Positions 16,692 through 24,969 of a stretch of DNA of 64,000 bases are shown one piece after another. Source of the DNA: Paenibacillus sp. JNUCC32 (GTDB lineage Bacteria; Bacillota; Bacilli; Paenibacillales; Paenibacillaceae). Under the pieces are notes generated by a model, which searched no databases, was not told where the DNA came from, and saw nothing but the letters and a program-made list of their open reading frames with translations. The stretch covers positions 372,001 to 436,000 of the forward strand of contig NZ_CP062260.1 of NCBI RefSeq assembly GCF_014863545.1, written 5' to 3'. The position numbers and the translations under genes were made by a program. The first letter of the stretch is position 1. Every line of letters begins with the position of its first letter.

Positions 16692-17606
16692 CTATCGGGC
16701 AATCCTCAAGAAAAGATCCCGGAACACCTCGTCACGCCGAATGAAATGAACGGAGCGAATCATGTGCCGGAACGGATCATGCATCCATCGGAAATCCTCG
16801 GATATGCGCGGACTGTGAACCAGAGCGCTCGGACACCATTCCGGGTTGTTGAGCCAGGCAATGACGCCAATGTCCCAGATGACCCGGGAATAAGCAAAAT
16901 GATCGTCGGAACAACTTAAATATGTTTCGAATAAATAATCCCCGATCTCGCCTTGGCTTTTGACGAAGTCCCGCAGTTCGGATAACGAGGTCTGCAAATG
17001 AGATGCCACGCCGAGGCAAGGAACGAGAATGAGCGGGACGCCGCAGTCCAAGACCAGCCTGGATGCGTGCAAATCCTGAAAAAGGTTAAACTCCTTCGTA
17101 TCGCTCCAATGCAGGGCATGCCCGCCTAACCATACCAGCACGATCCGTTCGAGGATCCGGGGTTCCATGAGCAGGGCGGATGCAACATTCGTGATGGCAC
17201 CGATCGCAACGACATACAAAGGGTCGGCAGGATCGCTTGCCATGGCCCGCTCAACGAGATTGCGCGCGGCTTCGCTTTCGACCGGCTGGTCGGAAGCAGG
17301 AAGGTAACCCGTGGAGCCGCGATAGACAGGGATGTCTTCACGTCCCAGAATGCGGCGGATGTTCCATATTTCCTGGTAGCTTTTTTCCATTCCGTCCGCA
17401 GGACCTGAAGATAGCTCATTGAAGAAAGGCGCTGCATATAATGCCTCTATGGTCATGTTGTCCGCGGATTTCAGCGCGTAAGCGATCGCAAACTGATCGT
17501 CGATTTCATTGAATGCGTCGGTATCCAGCACCAGGCGGATTTTACGTCCCGGATGCTCCAGACGCTGCACCAATTGGCTTGCCGGGATCGTTGGAAAAGT
17601 AGTCAT
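16692..17606 (-). CDS. Inosine-uridine-type nucleoside hydrolase
   Basis: A 304-residue protein with the calcium-binding signature of nucleoside N-ribohydrolases near the N terminus (LVLDTDAFNEIDDQFAIAYAL, Asp cluster) and later family blocks (VVAIGAITNVASALL, WLGGH). It cleaves the N-glycosidic bond of ribonucleosides to base and ribose, or acts on related N-glycosides. ATG at 17606 lies 8 nt after GGAGG; the TTG at 17621 overlaps the RBS. It is followed convergently by the dgo terminator. It shares strand and proximity (79-nt gap) with the LD-carboxypeptidase gene and may be cotranscribed. Confidence 0.85.
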   Translation of the reverse strand: MTTFPTIPASQLVQRLEHPGRKIRLVLDTDAFNEIDDQFAIAYALKSADNMTIEALYAAPFFNELSSGPADGMEKSYQEIWNIRRILGREDIPVYRGSTGYLPASDQPVESEAARNLVERAMASDPADPLYVVAIGAITNVASALLMEPRILERIVLVWLGGHALHWSDTKEFNLFQDLHASRLVLDCGVPLILVPCLGVASHLQTSLSELRDFVKSQGEIGDYLFETYLSCSDDHFAYSRVIWDIGVIAWLNNPEWCPSALVHSPRISEDFRWMHDPFRHMIRSVHFIRRDEVFRDLFLRIAR

Positions 17607-17685
17607 CGCCATATCCTCCAATCATGTTTAGGCTAGGCCGTCAGGAGCCGCTCCAGCTGATTCATCTGGCATTAGGAAACGAACT

Positions 17686-18609
17686 TTATACGCTGACCGT
17701 GGGTTCGACCACCGTTATGGCATTACGGATGGAATCGAGATTAACGGTTGCGCCAATCGGCAGAGCTGCTTTATACACACCATGGCCCGTGGCAAGGTTC
17801 GTGATCAACGGCTTGCCGAGAGGCACGATGAACTCGTTGATGACATCCTCATAGGCTTTGCCGTAAGCCGTCTGACAGCCTGTACATTCCCCCATGATGA
17901 TGCCGATGCAGTCACGAAATTTTCCGGCGAGCTTCAAATCGTTGAAGTATCTGTAGACGGTATTGGTAGGTTCATGCGTTTCTTCAAGAACGATGATTTT
18001 CCCCCGTGTATCGATTTCGAAGGGAGTCCCCAGCGTATCAACGAATGACGTTAAATTACCGCCTACAAGCGGCCCCGTAACGTTGCCCGGAACCCGGCCG
18101 ATCAGGGGCATACCAGGCGGGTTCAGGATGGGGCGCGTTAATGAATACAGGGACGTTGCCGCAAAAAACTGATCGAAATTATAGGCTGGCGTTTCGGGTT
18201 TGAAGTCAATAAGCAATAGACTATGGAATGTAATTAAATCGACCAGTTGATGCAGGGCGTTTAATAAAACCGTGATATCGCTGTAGCCCGTCAAGATTTT
18301 CGGGTGATTCCGGATAACCTGATAATCCAGGTACGGGAGGATTCCGGCTACGCCTGTGCCGCCTCTGGTAGGCAGTATCATTTTAACCTGCTCGTTTTGG
18401 AACATCATCATTAAATCGGATGCCCGCTGTTCGTCCGTGCCGGCCAGAAACCCGTTTTGCGCATATACATATTGACCCAATACGATATTGAACCCCATTG
18501 CTCTCAAATATTCGATCCGTGCATCAATGATGCTGGCAGCGAGCGGGCTGCCCAAGGTAACGATTCCAACGGTATCGCCTCTCTGTAGTATTGGCGGACG
18601 TATCGGCAT
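17686..18609 (-). CDS. LD-carboxypeptidase-family protein (MEROPS S66, MccF-like)
   Basis: A 307-residue cytoplasmic serine peptidase. The nucleophile serine is in TGYSDIT, with the catalytic Glu in VLEETHEPTN and His in NLATGHGVYKA, the Ser-Glu-His triad of S66. Members trim L,D-peptide bonds of recycled murein peptides or, as MccF, detoxify peptide-nucleotide antibiotics. ATG 18609 has GGCAGGAGGCAGG just upstream; the longer frame to 18789 runs into the neighbouring reductase gene and is rejected. The 3' end of the reductase gene (18723) is 113 nt from this start. Confidence 0.85.
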   Translation of the reverse strand: MPIRPPILQRGDTVGIVTLGSPLAASIIDARIEYLRAMGFNIVLGQYVYAQNGFLAGTDEQRASDLMMMFQNEQVKMILPTRGGTGVAGILPYLDYQVIRNHPKILTGYSDITVLLNALHQLVDLITFHSLLLIDFKPETPAYNFDQFFAATSLYSLTRPILNPPGMPLIGRVPGNVTGPLVGGNLTSFVDTLGTPFEIDTRGKIIVLEETHEPTNTVYRYFNDLKLAGKFRDCIGIIMGECTGCQTAYGKAYEDVINEFIVPLGKPLITNLATGHGVYKAALPIGATVNLDSIRNAITVVEPTVSV

Positions 18610-18722
18610 ATTCCTGCCTCCTGCCTTGAAATAGAAGAAGCCTCGTATTCCCGTGTCTCTTTCTAGATTATATTGAATACGCCATCTGCACAGTACTGAA
18701 ATGAAGCAGGAATAGTGAATCG

Positions 18723-19547
18723 TTAGTTGGATCTGCTTGCTCCGATATAAGTTTGGAGGCTTTCTTTCAGCGCTGTTACCGGGCGGCATATTAAATTCTC
18801 CAGATCGCCAGAAGTGGAAGCCGTATCGATTTTTCTTAAAAAGCTAAATATCCAATGCTGCACCTCATTGGTAGGACATAGGGATATCGGTGTGCCCGTT
18901 AGCTCGGAAAGAGCGGAGACCAAATCATTGAAGGTCCAAACGGATGGCGCAACAAGCTCATATGTCTTGTTCCAATGGCCCTCACCGGATAATACCCCCG
19001 CTATGGCGGCCGCCAGATCGGTGCGCGTAACCGCGTTGAACTGCCACGATCCCGGATGGACGCGAAGATTGCCTGTCGACATGGCTGCTTGCAAATCCAG
19101 CGCTTCAATAAAGTCCATATACAATCCGCTGCGAAGAAAAGTATAAGGAATTCCGGTTGTGCGAATGGCATGCTCGGTAGCCAAATGCAAGTGGGTCATC
19201 GACATATCGCTATGTTCAGGAAAGGCGAAACCGGTGTATAAAATATGGCTGACGTTCGCTTTTTTTGCAGCTTCAACCACATGGGCATGCTGCCGCAAAC
19301 GAACGGTGTCATCGGGGTGGGGGCTAGAAATGAACAACAGGCGCGAAGCGCCGGCGAATGCCTCCTTCAGGGAGGCGGGGTCGTCGTAGTCGCAGAAGCG
19401 GACCGCAATTCCCTGCTCCTCCAATGCTGCCGCAGAGTCCATCTGGCGAACGCAAGCAACGATTTGATCAGGCTGAACATGATGTAGAAGCTCTTGGATA
19501 ATGAGCCGGCCGAGCCGGCCGCTGGCTCCAGTAATAATGGTAGACAA
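18723..19547 (-). CDS. NmrA/QorB-like NAD(P)-binding reductase
   Basis: A 274-residue atypical short-chain dehydrogenase with the N-terminal dinucleotide motif TGASGRLGRLI and the NmrA-type layout seen in NAD(P)H:quinone oxidoreductase QorB (LFISSPHPDD, ILYTGFAFPEH, YTFLRSGLYMDF). Probable role: reduction or sensing of quinones or other electrophiles. The start is TTG 19547 preceded by GAGAGGA; a nearby ATG is out of frame. A 14-bp perfect inverted repeat lies 25-38 nt upstream and matches one before the MarR gene, which is next upstream on the same strand. Confidence 0.85.
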   Translation of the reverse strand: MSTIITGASGRLGRLIIQELLHHVQPDQIVACVRQMDSAAALEEQGIAVRFCDYDDPASLKEAFAGASRLLFISSPHPDDTVRLRQHAHVVEAAKKANVSHILYTGFAFPEHSDMSMTHLHLATEHAIRTTGIPYTFLRSGLYMDFIEALDLQAAMSTGNLRVHPGSWQFNAVTRTDLAAAIAGVLSGEGHWNKTYELVAPSVWTFNDLVSALSELTGTPISLCPTNEVQHWIFSFLRKIDTASTSGDLENLICRPVTALKESLQTYIGASRSN

Positions 19548-19571
19548 CGAATGTCATCCTCTCCTTATTTG

Positions 19572-19585
19572 GTTAAGTGCTTAAC
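19572..19585. promoter_or_regulatory. Candidate MarR operator before the NmrA-like gene
   Basis: GTTAAG-TG-CTTAAC is a perfect inverted repeat with a 2-nt centre. Its core TTAAG-N2-CTTAA recurs at 20076-20087 before the marR gene. Confidence 0.6.
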
Positions 19586-19606
19586 TAAGTCGACGTAAGA
19601 ACACGG

Positions 19607-20062
19607 TTACGCTTCCTTTAATTTTTGCAGAAGGCCCAGGAGCTGTTTTAATTCATGTTCAGTCAGCGCTTTCATTTTTTCGGATATCCGCTGCCTGTTC
19701 GCGGGCAGGTTGTGAATCAATAGACGCTGACCTTCGCTTGTAATGGTGATGACCGACTTTCGACCGTCCCCGGGATGGGAATCCCGGCGAATCAAGCCTT
19801 CTTGCTCCAAGGGGGTAAGCAGCAGACTGATATTGGGTTTGGTTACACCGATTTTTTGTGCCAGCTTGGAAGGAAGCATCGTACCTCCTTCTTTCATAAG
19901 CTCAACTAGAATCCGTATTCTGGCTCCGTTCAGCCCTTGCGACTTCCAATAACTTTCGGATACGTCGACCAGCTTTGCCGTTGTCTCCACCAATGAGAAA
20001 AAAGCAAGGGCAGGCAGCGGCAAATCCAGCACGTATTGCTGAAGGTCATTCAAAGTGATCAT
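19607..20062 (-). CDS. MarR-family transcriptional regulator
   Basis: A 151-residue winged-helix protein: dimerisation helices at both ends, recognition region LAQKIGVTKPNISLLLTPLE, and the beta-wing with the conserved DxR-type turn (LIRRDSHPGDGRKSVITITSEG). MarR proteins usually repress their own gene and a neighbouring detoxification gene, and are released by phenolics or oxidants. Here the neighbour is the NmrA-like reductase 59 nt downstream. The same TTAAG-N2-CTTAA dyad precedes both genes. RBS TAGGAGGC directly precedes ATG 20062. Confidence 0.9.
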   Translation of the reverse strand: MITLNDLQQYVLDLPLPALAFFSLVETTAKLVDVSESYWKSQGLNGARIRILVELMKEGGTMLPSKLAQKIGVTKPNISLLLTPLEQEGLIRRDSHPGDGRKSVITITSEGQRLLIHNLPANRQRISEKMKALTEHELKQLLGLLQKLKEA

Positions 20063-20075
20063 GCCTCCTATATAG

Positions 20076-20087
20076 TTAAGTCCTTAA
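20076..20087. promoter_or_regulatory. Candidate MarR autoregulatory operator
   Basis: TTAAG-TC-CTTAA, perfect dyad with 2-nt centre, 14 nt upstream of the marR start. It is the second copy of the site at 19572-19585. Confidence 0.6.
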
Positions 20088-20161
20088 TTATATTCAATGT
20101 AATCGTAGAGGGAGCCATTGTCAACGGTCGAAATTCTTGAATTCGTTCGTTTCAGGTAAAG

Positions 20162-20196
20162 CAGCAAGCACTTGCGATGATCGCAAGTGCTTGCTG
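20162..20196 (-). terminator. Strong stem-loop after the AraC gene
   Basis: A 16-bp perfect inverted repeat (CAGCAAGCACTTGCGA / TCGCAAGTGCTTGCTG) with a 3-nt loop, directly after the AraC stop on the minus strand. The T run is weak, so termination is likely but not certain. Confidence 0.65.
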
Positions 20197-20203
20197 GCGT
20201 GTC

Positions 20204-21079
20204 TTAACGATGGGAAGCAGCCTGCTTCCTGTATGCTCCCGGGGTCATGCCCGTCAATTTTTTGAAATTGCGATGAAAGTGCGTCAGCGTGGCATACCCG
20301 CAGATTTCAGCGATTTGCCCGACAGACTCCTCATGGTTTCGCAGGAGCTCTTTGGCACGGGCAATCCGTTTAGCATGCATGTAACCCGTCACGTGCAAAC
20401 CGGTGTATTTCTTGAACATGCGGGAGAAATGGGCGGGGTCCACCGCAGCTTGTGCCGACAGAGCAGCTAGTCCGATAGGCTGATCCAGGTGTTCGTGAAT
20501 CCATTGGATGGAATCCATCAGCCAGGCCGGGCCGATCTGGGAGTGGGCCGTCTGTTCTGCGGACAGGGTGCTGATATAGCGATTGATATGCAGCAGCAAG
20601 GAGCGCAGCTGAAGCACGAGCGCCTCGCGGAATCCTAGCTGGGCAAGCCGGATTTCTTCCGAGATTCCTTTCAGCATGTCCTCGATATAGGCTTGGTTCG
20701 ACTCGGGTAATTGATGACGATAGGAGCCTGTTTTTTGAGCATATTCAAAACAGCTGAGGACGGAGTATTGCAAATCGCTTCCGTTCGCGCCGAGTACAAG
20801 CGAAGGCGCAAAGAATAAAGCACTCGAAACAATGGGCTGGTCCGGGTCAGGGAAAGAGCTGTGAATCGTGTTACCGGGTATGATGAAAAGGTCGCCTTCT
20901 TTTTTCTCCATCAGCTTGTTCTCAATAAAAAAAGTGCCTTTTCCCTGGTACACATAAACCAATTCGTAAAGATCATGCAAGTGATGAGGCAGCTCCAATT
21001 GGGGGCTTTTTATAGTCCGATAGACCATTTCCATCGGAAACAGGGGGTCCCCTTGAAAGGGTTTACGCAGGGGAGTCAT
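20204..21079 (-). CDS. AraC-family regulator of the divergent sugar-oxidation operon
   Basis: A 291-residue protein with an N-terminal cupin (LPHHLHDLYELVYVYQGKGT, KKEGDLFIIPGNTIHSSF) and a C-terminal AraC double HTH (LSAQAAVDPAHFSRMFKKYT; AEICGYATLTHFHRNFKKLT). It is divergent from the lactonase/AKR/dehydrogenase genes across a 135-bp shared control region, the usual arrangement for a local activator, so it probably senses the substrate sugar of that pathway. RBS AAGGAGTGGTG precedes ATG 21079. Sequence gives no clue to the specific sugar. Confidence 0.9.
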   Translation of the reverse strand: MTPLRKPFQGDPLFPMEMVYRTIKSPQLELPHHLHDLYELVYVYQGKGTFFIENKLMEKKEGDLFIIPGNTIHSSFPDPDQPIVSSALFFAPSLVLGANGSDLQYSVLSCFEYAQKTGSYRHQLPESNQAYIEDMLKGISEEIRLAQLGFREALVLQLRSLLLHINRYISTLSAEQTAHSQIGPAWLMDSIQWIHEHLDQPIGLAALSAQAAVDPAHFSRMFKKYTGLHVTGYMHAKRIARAKELLRNHEESVGQIAEICGYATLTHFHRNFKKLTGMTPGAYRKQAASHR

Positions 21080-21213
21080 GATTCACCACTCCTTATCCTC
21101 TATTAAGGACAACAATATCAAAATAGGTTATAAAAATGCAATCCTTGGCTATTTTTGTGCACAGATTATGAACGTACAATAAAGATAGCGAACATAACAC
21201 CTAAAAGGCAGGG

Positions 21214-22080
21214 ATGTATATGAGATTGGATGCCCACCAGCATTATTGGTTGATTGAGCGAGGGGACTATGAATGGATCACGCCGGAGGTTCCGGAGCTT
21301 CACCGAAATTTCCTGCCCTCCGATCTTAAGCCGCATTTGGATTCGCATCAATTGGACGGCAGCATAACGGTTCAGGCGGCACCGACCTTGGAAGAGACGG
21401 ACTATCTGTTATCGTTGGCGGATCCCGATGCTTCCATTGTCGGAGTGGTAGGATGGATCGACCTGTTCGATCCGGAGCACCGCCGGCATTATGAGCGATT
21501 TCGGAAACATCCGAAATTTATCGGCTTTCGCATCATGATTCAGGATATGCCGGATGCCAATGTGATCCTGGAGCCCTCTTTTATCCAAGCATTGAATGAA
21601 TATGTCAAGGAAGACGTTCCGATCGATCTTCTTGTCCGGAGTCATCAGCTGGAGACGCTGTTGAAGCTGATTGAGATGGTCCCCGGCATCCGCGGCGTCA
21701 TCGATCATCTGGGCAAGCCGCCAATCCGAAGCGGACAGATGGAACCTTGGGAGAGCATCATGAAGCGAATCGCCCGTTTCCCGCGCATCTACTGCAAGCT
21801 ATCCGGTATGGTCACCGAGGCGGAGCATCGCCGGTGGAGCCAGGAAGACTTTAATGGGTATGTACATAAAGTGGTCGCGATGTTCGGTCCCGATCGGATC
21901 ATGTTCGGCAGCGATTGGCCCGTGTGCCTGCTATCGGCAGAATATGACCAAGTGGTTGACGTATTGGCAGAAGCGCTGCCGAAGCATTGGGGAGAACGGG
22001 AACATGCGCGTTTGTTCGGTCTGAACGCCAAGGCGTTCTATAAGTTGGATAAGGATGGTGTTCATCATGAAATACCGTAA
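21214..22080 (+). CDS. Amidohydrolase-2 family lactonase (L-fuconolactonase-like)
   Basis: A 288-residue TIM-barrel hydrolase of the amidohydrolase-2 group. Metal or catalytic residues are visible in RLDAHQHYW (HxH), GVIDHLGKP and MFGSDWPVC. The group includes L-fucono-lactone and L-rhamnono-lactone hydrolases and 2-pyrone-4,6-dicarboxylate lactonase; the conserved HQHYW start is typical of the sugar-lactone branch. Downstream sugar dehydrogenases support a lactone opening role. ATG 21214 or 21220 are both possible, with AAAAGG and AGGG as respective RBS. Its end overlaps the AKR gene by 14 nt. Confidence 0.85.
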   Translation: MYMRLDAHQHYWLIERGDYEWITPEVPELHRNFLPSDLKPHLDSHQLDGSITVQAAPTLEETDYLLSLADPDASIVGVVGWIDLFDPEHRRHYERFRKHPKFIGFRIMIQDMPDANVILEPSFIQALNEYVKEDVPIDLLVRSHQLETLLKLIEMVPGIRGVIDHLGKPPIRSGQMEPWESIMKRIARFPRIYCKLSGMVTEAEHRRWSQEDFNGYVHKVVAMFGPDRIMFGSDWPVCLLSAEYDQVVDVLAEALPKHWGEREHARLFGLNAKAFYKLDKDGVHHEIP

Positions 22081-23008
22081 GTTAGGCCGAACCGGTCTGG
22101 ATGTTTCGGTATTAGGCTTCGGAGCGTCTTCACTAGGCTCCGTTTTTCGGGAAACCGACGACAGCGAGGGAATCCGTACCGTGCACGCAGCCATGGATGC
22201 GGGCATCAATTTGATCGATGTATCCCCTTATTACGGATTGACGAAGGCGGAAACCGTGCTGGGCGAAGCGATCCGACAATTACCCCGGGACCAATTCATC
22301 CTGTCTACGAAAGCAGGCCGCTATGGCGAGAATGATTTTGATTTCACGTCCAAGCGGATTATCGCCAGTATCGATGAGAGCTTGAAGCGACTCCAAACCG
22401 ATTATGTGGACATTCTCTTTTTGCATGATATTGAGTTCGTTCCCGCATCCGTTGTAATGGAGGAAGCCCTTCCTGCACTCCAGCTTTTAAAGGAAAAGGG
22501 GAAAATTCGTTTTGGAGGGATTTGCGGTCTGCTTCTGCAGCTGTTCGAAAAATTGCTGCCCCAAATCGAAGTGGACGCCATCATTTCTTACTGCCATTAT
22601 TCTTTGAACGATCAGACGCTTACCGGTTTGCTGCCGCTGCTTGACGAGGAGGGAATTGGGCTTATTAACGCCTCTCCCTTATCCATGGGCCTTCTCGGTT
22701 CCCGAGGAGCGCCGTCTTGGCACCCGGCTTCAACTGAAATCAGGGAAGCCTGCAGACGTGCGGCCGAGTATTGCGCTAAAGCCGGAACGGATATCGCGAA
22801 GCTAGCCGTGCAATTCTCGACTTCGAATGAACAGATCCCGACGACGCTGGTCAGTACGGCCAATCCCGATAATATACAACGTAATGCCGCTTGGAGCGAA
22901 GAGCCGCTGGATCAGACACTCTTGGCGGAAGTATTGAAGATATTGGAGCCCGTGCAAGGGCGGACTTGGACAAGTGGACGCCCGGAATACAATGAGGGCA
23001 TCCGATGA
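22067..23008 (+). CDS. Aldo/keto reductase, sugar-dehydrogenase-like
   Basis: A 313-residue AKR barrel. The catalytic tetrad is visible: Asp and Tyr in LIDVSPYYGLTKAE, Lys in LSTKAGRYG, His in DILFLHDIEFV. AKRs of this length and with the N terminus MKYRKLGRTGLDVSVLGFG include L-fucose and D-arabinose/L-galactose dehydrogenases, which oxidise the anomeric carbon to a lactone, the substrate of the enzyme encoded just upstream. The order lactonase then AKR with overlapping genes fits this. Codons before ATG 22067 (GTG 22055) lie deeper in the upstream gene. Direction of reaction is inferred. Confidence 0.85.
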   Translation: MKYRKLGRTGLDVSVLGFGASSLGSVFRETDDSEGIRTVHAAMDAGINLIDVSPYYGLTKAETVLGEAIRQLPRDQFILSTKAGRYGENDFDFTSKRIIASIDESLKRLQTDYVDILFLHDIEFVPASVVMEEALPALQLLKEKGKIRFGGICGLLLQLFEKLLPQIEVDAIISYCHYSLNDQTLTGLLPLLDEEGIGLINASPLSMGLLGSRGAPSWHPASTEIREACRRAAEYCAKAGTDIAKLAVQFSTSNEQIPTTLVSTANPDNIQRNAAWSEEPLDQTLLAEVLKILEPVQGRTWTSGRPEYNEGIR

Positions 23009-23027
23009 TGAAGAGGAGGCAGCTGGG

Positions 23028-24041
23028 ATGAAGGGTATCGTATGTCAAGAGATCGGAAAATTTCAATACCGGGAGGATTTGCCCGAGCCTCCATTGCTCG
23101 AAGGAGAAGCCATCGTCAACATCAAGCGGATCGGGATTTGCGGTACGGATCTGCATGCCTTTCGCGGGAATCAGCCCTTTTTTACGTACCCGCGTATTCT
23201 CGGCCATGAGCTATCCGGTATCATTGAAAAAGTCGGAGCTAACGAAGAGGGATTGAAGGCCGGAGACACCGTCTGCGTCATTCCTTACATTCACTGCGGG
23301 GAATGTATGCCTTGCCTTAGAGGCAAAACAAACTGTTGCAGATCGTTGAAGGTGATGGGGGTGCATATCGACGGCGGCATGCGCGAGCGCATCTCCGTCC
23401 CGACTCGCCATTTGATGCGGGCGGAAGGGCTGACCTTGGATCAGGCTGCCTTGGTAGAACCGCTTGCCATTGGCGCGCATGGCGTTAAACGAGCGAATGT
23501 GACCCCGAAGGATACGGTTTTAGTCATCGGAGCCGGTCCGATAGGACTCGGGATCATGGTTTTTGCCAAAGCGCTGGGGGCAACCGTTATCGCCATGGAT
23601 ATGAACGCCGATCGGTTGGCCTTCTGCAAAACCTGGGCGAAGGTGGATCATGCCATCCAGGTTGGAGATGAATTGTCCGATCTTTCGGCGCTAACGGATG
23701 GAGAATTTCCTTCCATCGTTTTGGACGCAACGGGAAACCAACCCTCCATGACCAACGCTTTTAACATGGTTGCACACGGGGGGACCTTGGTATATGTAGG
23801 CTTGATTCAAGGGGATATTTCATTTCGGGATCCCGAGTTCCATAAGCGGGAATTGACACTGATGGGCAGCCGTAACGCGACCAGGGATGATTTCCATGAT
23901 GTGATGCAGCGGATCTCGGAAGGCGGCATTGATGTAGATCCGTACATCACCCATCGATGCCGGTTTGACGATTTGATCCAAGAATTTCAGGGCTGGCTCC
24001 GTCCTTCCGCCAAGGTCATTAAGGCGATGGTGGAACTTTGA
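23028..24041 (+). CDS. Zinc-dependent medium-chain alcohol/polyol dehydrogenase
   Basis: A 337-residue MDR-family dehydrogenase. The catalytic zinc site is in GICGTDLHAF and LGHELSG, the structural zinc site is four cysteines (CGECMPCLRGKTNCC), and the NAD fold carries VIGAGPIGLGIM. The closest family types are L-threonine, galactitol, or keto-deoxy sugar acid (such as fuconate/galactonate pathway) dehydrogenases. RBS GAGGAGG at 23013 precedes ATG 23028 and overrides the upstream frame to 22974. Third and last gene of the operon; it likely oxidises the hydroxy acid or a polyol in the same sugar-acid route. Confidence 0.87.
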   Translation: MKGIVCQEIGKFQYREDLPEPPLLEGEAIVNIKRIGICGTDLHAFRGNQPFFTYPRILGHELSGIIEKVGANEEGLKAGDTVCVIPYIHCGECMPCLRGKTNCCRSLKVMGVHIDGGMRERISVPTRHLMRAEGLTLDQAALVEPLAIGAHGVKRANVTPKDTVLVIGAGPIGLGIMVFAKALGATVIAMDMNADRLAFCKTWAKVDHAIQVGDELSDLSALTDGEFPSIVLDATGNQPSMTNAFNMVAHGGTLVYVGLIQGDISFRDPEFHKRELTLMGSRNATRDDFHDVMQRISEGGIDVDPYITHRCRFDDLIQEFQGWLRPSAKVIKAMVEL

Positions 24042-24090
24042 ACCATTCTCTTGAATTGGTTGAACATGGTTCATGAAATAGTAGAATGCC

Positions 24091-24134
24091 AAACAACGCT
24101 CGGCTCACCAATATGGATGGGCCGAGCGTTGTTT
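24091..24134 (+). terminator. Terminator of the lactonase/AKR/dehydrogenase operon
   Basis: AAACAACGCTCGGC pairs perfectly with GCCGAGCGTTGTTT over 14 bp, with a 16-nt loop. Confidence 0.85.
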
Positions 24135-24279
24135 CATGCCTTCGTTGTAAGCATGATCAGCACAACCGTGGTATGAATCCGCCATATGCCTCGTCCCGCA
24201 TCATCGAATTTGATACCGAAAGCGACTGTTAAAACCATGTGATGTATGTTATATTTTGGATAATTTCGGTTGACGTTCG

Positions 24280-24381
24280 ATGAAGAAGGACTTTGCGCTG
24301 CATATTAAGCAGGACGAGAACGGGAAGTACAAATTCTTTGACATGTCATTTGAGAAACGGATTTATTTCCCTGATATGTAA
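24280..24381 (+). CDS. Possible 33-residue peptide or gene remnant
   Basis: ATG 24280 to TAA 24381 encodes a charged, aromatic-rich 33-residue peptide (starts MKKDFALHIKQDENGKYKF). There is no clear Shine-Dalgarno. Codon use looks genuine and the reading ends 17 nt before the DUF1992 start. It may be the C-terminal relic of a degraded gene or a small unannotated protein. Function unknown. Confidence 0.25.
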   Translation: MKKDFALHIKQDENGKYKFFDMSFEKRIYFPDM

Positions 24382-24398
24382 AACCGGAGGTGTCCGAT

Positions 24399-24830
24399 AT
24401 GGATTTGAACAATGACGCTAAAGAAATGGCTTCTGCTGCTGAAGAAAATCAGCAAAAAGAAAAAGAACAACGCCCGATGTCGACCAGCAGCGGGCTCCTG
24501 GAATCGGCCATCGACAAGTTTGCCAGAGAAGGCGGCTTTGACGATTTGCCGTTGAAGGGAAAGCCGATCAAGATCGAAGACGGCGATGTGCTAACCAGTA
24601 TCATGAAGAACGCGAATTACCAGCCGGCATGGGTGGAGCTGAGAAAAGAGATCGCCGCCGACATCAAGCGTCTTTTGGACCGTCCGGAACCGAATGCGGT
24701 TCCCGAGGCCGAGGTGGAGGCCATCAACCAGAAAATTATGAAGTATAACCGGATCGTTCCGAATCCGCAGCTGCAAAAAGGCCTCCTGTCCGGGGTCCAT
24801 TTGCACGCAGCCTATGAAAAGTGGGAGTAG
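24399..24830 (+). CDS. DUF1992 (DnaJ-homologue-subfamily-C28-type) protein
   Basis: A 143-residue small cytoplasmic protein. After a charged, Glu/Lys/Gln-rich N terminus comes the DUF1992 signature (ESAIDKFAREGGFDDLPLKGKP, then PAWVELRKEI and NRIVPNPQLQKG). The domain is widespread and also occurs at the end of DnaJC28; no enzymatic role is established. ATG 24399 is 8 nt after GGAGG, better placed than GTG 24390. It is a single gene between two terminators, with no visible link to its sugar-pathway neighbours. Confidence 0.85.
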   Translation: MDLNNDAKEMASAAEENQQKEKEQRPMSTSSGLLESAIDKFAREGGFDDLPLKGKPIKIEDGDVLTSIMKNANYQPAWVELRKEIAADIKRLLDRPEPNAVPEAEVEAINQKIMKYNRIVPNPQLQKGLLSGVHLHAAYEKWE

Positions 24831-24876
24831 AGAATATCTTAAATGTGCTCCCCGTTACGGGCCAAATGAACAAGCG

Positions 24877-24916
24877 AAAGAGACTCTGAAGCTATCCGCT
24901 TTAGGGTCTCTTTTGA
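24877..24916. terminator. Bidirectional terminator between convergent genes
   Basis: AAAGAGACTCTGAAGC pairs with GCTTTAGGGTCTCTTTT with two mismatches. It lies between the converging DUF1992 and binding-protein genes. Confidence 0.7.
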
Positions 24917-24969
24917 ATGGGGTTCATTGGGCCAAGGCCGAGCCAATCAGGGAAGCCCGGGGCAAGCAG

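Larger units (their letters stand above)
24042..24398. other. Gene-poor stretch: terminator and a doubtful small ORF
   Basis: About 357 bases with no established gene. It holds a strong terminator (24091-24134) and a 33-codon reading frame (24280-24381) listed separately. No RNA gene or repeat was recognised. Confidence 0.6.
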
